Assembly (NCBI GenBank): GCA_051294375.1
Contig: CM119270.1
Location: 17,355,888-17,419,887 of the forward strand
Length of the DNA stretch: 64,000 nt
Reading direction: 5' to 3'
From: Paraspadella gotoi
Lineage: Eukaryota > Chaetognatha
Shown here: in pieces, positions 61,692-64,000 of the stretch
Layout: every line of letters starts with the position of its first letter
How positions within the stretch are numbered: the stretch's first letter is position 1
The notes under the pieces: model-generated
Database searches by the model: none
What the model saw: the letters and a program-made list of their open reading frames with translations, nothing else
What the model was told of the DNA's origin: nothing
Program-made: the position numbers and the translations under genes

Positions 61692-63781
61692 AATCTGCTT
61701 AACATCTTTTTCGCTGCTTAAATAGTTAATGCTTTACTACTAATGACTGTAAAGAAATATATACCGAAATATGACACCCTAGGCTGTATCTTTTCCAGAA
61801 CATCTTAATATATCAAACATGAAGCGCTATCTTCTTTTTTCCCCTTTTGTTCTCACTATCCTTTTTTGCCTTTGTATTATTTTCGTCTTTTCTCATTTTT
61901 TTATTCTGTCTCCGAAAAAAAGATTTATAACGATTCATCTGAATGTTTTGAATTTCCGTTTTTGTTTTATTTTTTATGTTGTTTTCAATTTCGTCTCTCT
62001 ATCTCCTTCTGTCGTTTCGTCGAAAAAGATTTGAGTTTTTTCTTGTTTGTTTTGCTTTGACTTTCGAATAAATTTCTTTCTCTGAATTTTCTGTCGCCAA
62101 AAATCGGTCGACGAAGACAACGACGAAGACGACAACAGCGACAACAACAACAACTCTTTTTAATCGAAGTAAACATCTCGACACGAAATAGCCAACCATG
62201 TTTAAAAATTCTTTTAACACGTTGACAAAAAAAAACAACATCATTTTCACCAAATCACGAATTTCTTTTACTTATATGAAATTGGCATAACCAAAATAAA
62301 AATTGCCCATTCATTGTGTTTTTTATCGGTTTCTTTCATTCTAGATTTCGCTTCCTTTCCTGATGAGTTCTGTGTCAGCTGCTTCACCATCGCCATTTCT
62401 CCTTAACTCACTTCTTTCTAATTCAGTTTACTGACTCAGATTAGATTCTTTAACTCTCCCAAAACCTACTCCAATAGCTTTCCTCAATTCCAATATTTTT
62501 TTTACCATTCTGTTCATTTTAGAATTAAAGTATTAATCTCGCACATATCATCGGAGACATTCTGCTCCAGCTGCCCGATTTATTCTCAACCGACTTTCAC
62601 TCACCCAAGACGTTTTGCTCCACCTGCCTTAATTAATCCTAATTTTCTCTCGCAAAAAATGCTCCGCTCCTGCTACCCATCAGAATTACGAAATCCTCAC
62701 CCAAGACGTTCTGCTCCAGCTGCCTGACTTTGTCCCGATGTCCGGCGATCTGCGACACCAGAGAGTAGGTGAGGTTCTCCAGCCGCCCCAGCCGCGACTC
62801 CAGACGCTCGTCGCTCGACTTCAACGCGGTCGTCGATGCCTCGAGGTCGCGGAGGGAGGAACGTAGGGAGAGGGAGACGATGGAGGAGACTGGAGGGAGG
62901 AAAGGGGAGGAAAGGAAGGAAAAGGGAGATGTGCGGAAAGGAAAGAAATCGGGAGGAAATGGAAGAGGAAGGGAGGAGAGGAGGGGAGGAAAGAGAAAAG
63001 GAAAGGAGGGGAAGAGGGGAGGAAATGGAAGAGGAANNNNNNNNNNNNNNNNNNNNNNNNNNNNNNNNNNNNNNNNNNNNNNNNNNNNNNNNNNNNNNNN
63101 NNNNNNNNNNNNNNNNNNNNNNNNNNNNNNNNNNNNNNNNNNNNNNNNNNNNNNNNNNNNNNNNNNNNNNNNNNNNNNNNNNNNNNNNNNNNNNNNNNNN
63201 NNNNNNNNNNNNNNNNNNNNNNNNNNNNNNNNNNNNNNNNNNNNNNNNNNNNNNNNNNNNNNNNNNNNNNNNNNNNNNNNNNNNNNNNNNNNNNNNNNNN
63301 NNNNNNNNNNNNNNNNNNNNNNNNNNNNNNNNNNNNNNNNNNNNNNNNNNNNNNNNNNNNNNNNNNNNGAGAGAAGTCGGGAGGAAATGGAAGAGGAAGT
63401 GAGGAAGGGATAAAAGGGGAGGAGGGGTGGAAAGCGAAAAGGGAGGAAGGAAAAGAGAGAAAAGGAGGAGGAGAGGAAAGGAAGAGGTGAGAAGCAAATG
63501 AGAATTTAGTAGGAAATTTGAGAAATTAGAGAAATTTGGGAGATTTGAGAAATTAATAAAGAATTATGAATTGAAGAGAATTTAAGAAATTTAAGAGGAA
63601 GACAATTGGACACTAACAACCACTGACCCTCTTTCCCTTGTCGGTTGAGAGTTCGGTTGAGCTGTCGAAATTCGGCGTCGTGTCTGGCCGACGCCGACCG
63701 ACAAAATCCAGCCTCGTCTTCTTGGCGTCGGGTGAGACGACGAATCTGAGCGTCGATGTCGGTAGAAGGGCCGGACGCCAT
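59778..63781 (-). CDS. coiled-coil protein of unknown function (chained exons)
   Basis: Reading right to left, five exons chain by phase: 63781-63628, 62889-62701, 61492-61310, 60996-60891 and 60113-59778 (phases 1, 1, 0, 1, 1). The product is at least ~320 residues. It has a short N-terminal head with D-I-D-A-Q-I-R-R-L and charged helices, a central coiled coil (L-R-D-L-E-A, L-E-S-R-L-G-R-L-E-N-L, V-R-Q-L-E-Q-N-V-L), a charged helix ending A-K-K-S-S-N-A-V-D-D-A, a basic segment (S-D-R-R-K-I-K-D-V-D-W-R-I-R) and a long Ser/Ala-rich linker. No signal peptide or transmembrane helix, so it is probably cytosolic or nuclear. I do not recognise the family. Introns are full of CT/GA and CAA repeats. 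The 3' end is not resolved. Confidence 0.6.
60120..60250. repeat. (GA)n microsatellite in intron 4
   Basis: GAGAGA-rich run. On the minus strand it is the polypyrimidine tract in front of the exon 5 acceptor. Confidence 0.85.
60891..60996 (-). CDS. exon 4 of the coiled-coil gene
   Basis: Acceptor CCCTTTCTTAG, phase 0 in. A-M-E-E-L-E-T-A-V-R-S-H-G, then Asn/Ile-rich residues and W-I-D-R-Q-I-L-R-L-A-V. Donor GTCG|GTGTGA, phase 1, matches exon 5. Amphipathic helix pattern. Confidence 0.55.
61030..61309. repeat. CAA/ACG trinucleotide tract in intron 3
   Basis: Imperfect CAA, ACA and ACG triplets. Chance ORFs give Thr/Asn runs. Confidence 0.7.
61310..61492 (-). CDS. exon 3 of the coiled-coil gene (two apparent 1-bp deletions)
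   Basis: Between a GTCCAAAG acceptor and a CTCAG|GTCGTT donor the protein-like reading runs G-V-S-S-L, then D-T-V-T-R-H-D-F-A-L-L-R-A-E-L-S-A-S-N-A, then V-D-A-A-T-N-Y-A-K-K-S-S-N-A in three successive frames. One missing base at each switch would restore a 61-codon exon with phases 1 to 0 that fit its neighbours exactly (183 + 2 = 185 = 2 + 61x3). Either assembly error or a decayed exon. The donor is weak. Confidence 0.5.
61610..61692. repeat. (CT)n microsatellites
   Basis: Two long TCTCTC runs within intron 2 of the coiled-coil gene. Confidence 0.9.
61700..62690. other. intron 2 sequence, AT-rich
   Basis: No exon seen. A (GAC/AAC)n patch at about 62105-62155. A loosely repeated 'acgttctgctccagctgcc'-like word at about 62560-62640 resembles the exon 2 end at 62700-62725, suggesting old local duplication of that exon edge. 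Confidence 0.4.
62701..62889 (-). CDS. exon 2 of the coiled-coil gene
   Basis: Acceptor TTTCCTCCCTCCAG, donor CTTGG|GTGAGG, phase 1 in and out, 63 codons. The frame S-S-L-R-D-L-E-A-S-T-T-A-L, then L-E-S-R-L-G-R-L-E-N-L, then V-R-Q-L-E-Q-N-V-L gives clear heptads. The (G)TC join with exon 1 makes Val. Confidence 0.65.
63037..63368. other. 332-N gap in intron 1
   Basis: Run of N within GGAGGAAA-rich tandem DNA, probably an unresolved purine repeat. Confidence 0.99.
63628..63781 (-). CDS. exon 1 of the coiled-coil gene with start codon
   Basis: ATG at 63781 in a good ACAAGATGG context. 51 codons and one base, donor GAGG|GTCAGT. M-A-S-G-P-S-T-D-I-D-A-Q-I-R-R-L-T-R-R-Q-type start followed by charged residues, ending N-R-Q-G-K-E. 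Confidence 0.65.
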
Positions 63782-64000
63782 CTTGTGCTGGGTGGGTAGA
63801 TGGTGAAGGACTGAGTGTTGAATGGTGTCTCTCTCTCGCTCTCTCTCTCTCTCTCGCTATCTCTCTCTCTCACACACATACACACCAAATTTACAGGCAA
63901 GTTTTCCTTAAAACATCCGTTCACTGATAGGTACAACTGACGCACTTGATTGCTAAATCCCACGATAATTGTAAAAAATTAATCCAGAGTTATCAATTGT
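63782..64000 (-). promoter_or_regulatory. 5' flank of the coiled-coil gene
   Basis: A CT microsatellite with CGCT interruptions and a (CA)n run lie at 63825-63885, on the minus strand as GA-rich DNA 45-105 bp upstream of the ATG. No TATA box seen. GA-rich promoters are common in animal housekeeping genes, but this is only suggestive. Confidence 0.3.

Noticed and set aside
62697-63497. 266-codon minus-strand ORF spanning a 332-N gap
   Set aside because: Most residues are unknown and the rest is GGAGG-repeat antisense. The overlapping exon 2 uses another frame.

Overview
This is a eukaryotic, almost certainly invertebrate animal, genome window. Spliceosomal introns with GT..AG borders, nuclear-type tRNA genes, Penelope-like, hAT-like, Tc1/mariner-like and Helentron-like transposable elements, telomere-like TTAGGG tracts and long (CT)n/(GA)n, (TA)n, (ATT)n and TTAATTAA-rich tracts all point that way. 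I cannot name the species. Most of the 64 kb is repeat. Fixed-size N gaps (25, 12, 100 and 332 bases) and many single-base indels between repeat copies suggest a noisy long-read or scaffolded assembly, so frames and block copy numbers need care.

Layout. 190-8500: a two-copy block (1198-2914 and 2940-5458) split by a 25-N gap, then AT-rich non-coding DNA. 8500-24000: three to four copies of one ~4.5-5.3 kb block (starting near 8500, 13871 and 18691, plus a fragment at 18268), each with a tandem array, a (TA)n tract, a decayed Tc1/mariner transposase piece and Helentron-like ends. 24209-25826: a hAT-like non-autonomous element with a perfect 8-bp target duplication. 25903-48243: the best gene, six plus-strand exons with fully compatible phases, 903 codons. 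It encodes a type II membrane protein with a long coiled-coil stalk built from 18-residue repeats whose N-glycosylation sequons recur with the same period. A distal head follows, with a hevein-like chitin-binding domain placed inside a second extracellular domain. Its 16.4-kb third intron holds Helentron-like copies, a second hAT-like element, tRNA-Asn, tRNA-Ser and tRNA-Thr, a 5'-truncated Penelope-like element, a miniature LTR element whose repeats carry a tRNA-like promoter, and a GC-rich frame-broken coding relic.

48250-50800: a small possible minus-strand ORF, then a third hAT-like element (49052-50354) sitting in a TATA-box promoter upstream of a short plus-strand coding exon. 53800-54260: an inverted pair of Penelope-type termini. 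54646-55767: a one-exon minus-strand gene for a Ser/Thr/Asp-rich, probably secreted protein with a 10-residue repeat. 56400-58700: acidic trinucleotide DNA. 59778-63781: a multi-exon minus-strand gene for a coiled-coil protein of unknown function, starting at 63781. Five exons can be chained by phase, one of which needs two single-base corrections.

The strongest new observations are the phase-locked glycan/coiled-coil stalk protein, the recurring inverted pairs of Penelope termini with hammerhead-like cores (two pairs nested inside hAT-like elements), and the TRIM-like element with tRNA-like boxes in its terminal repeats.
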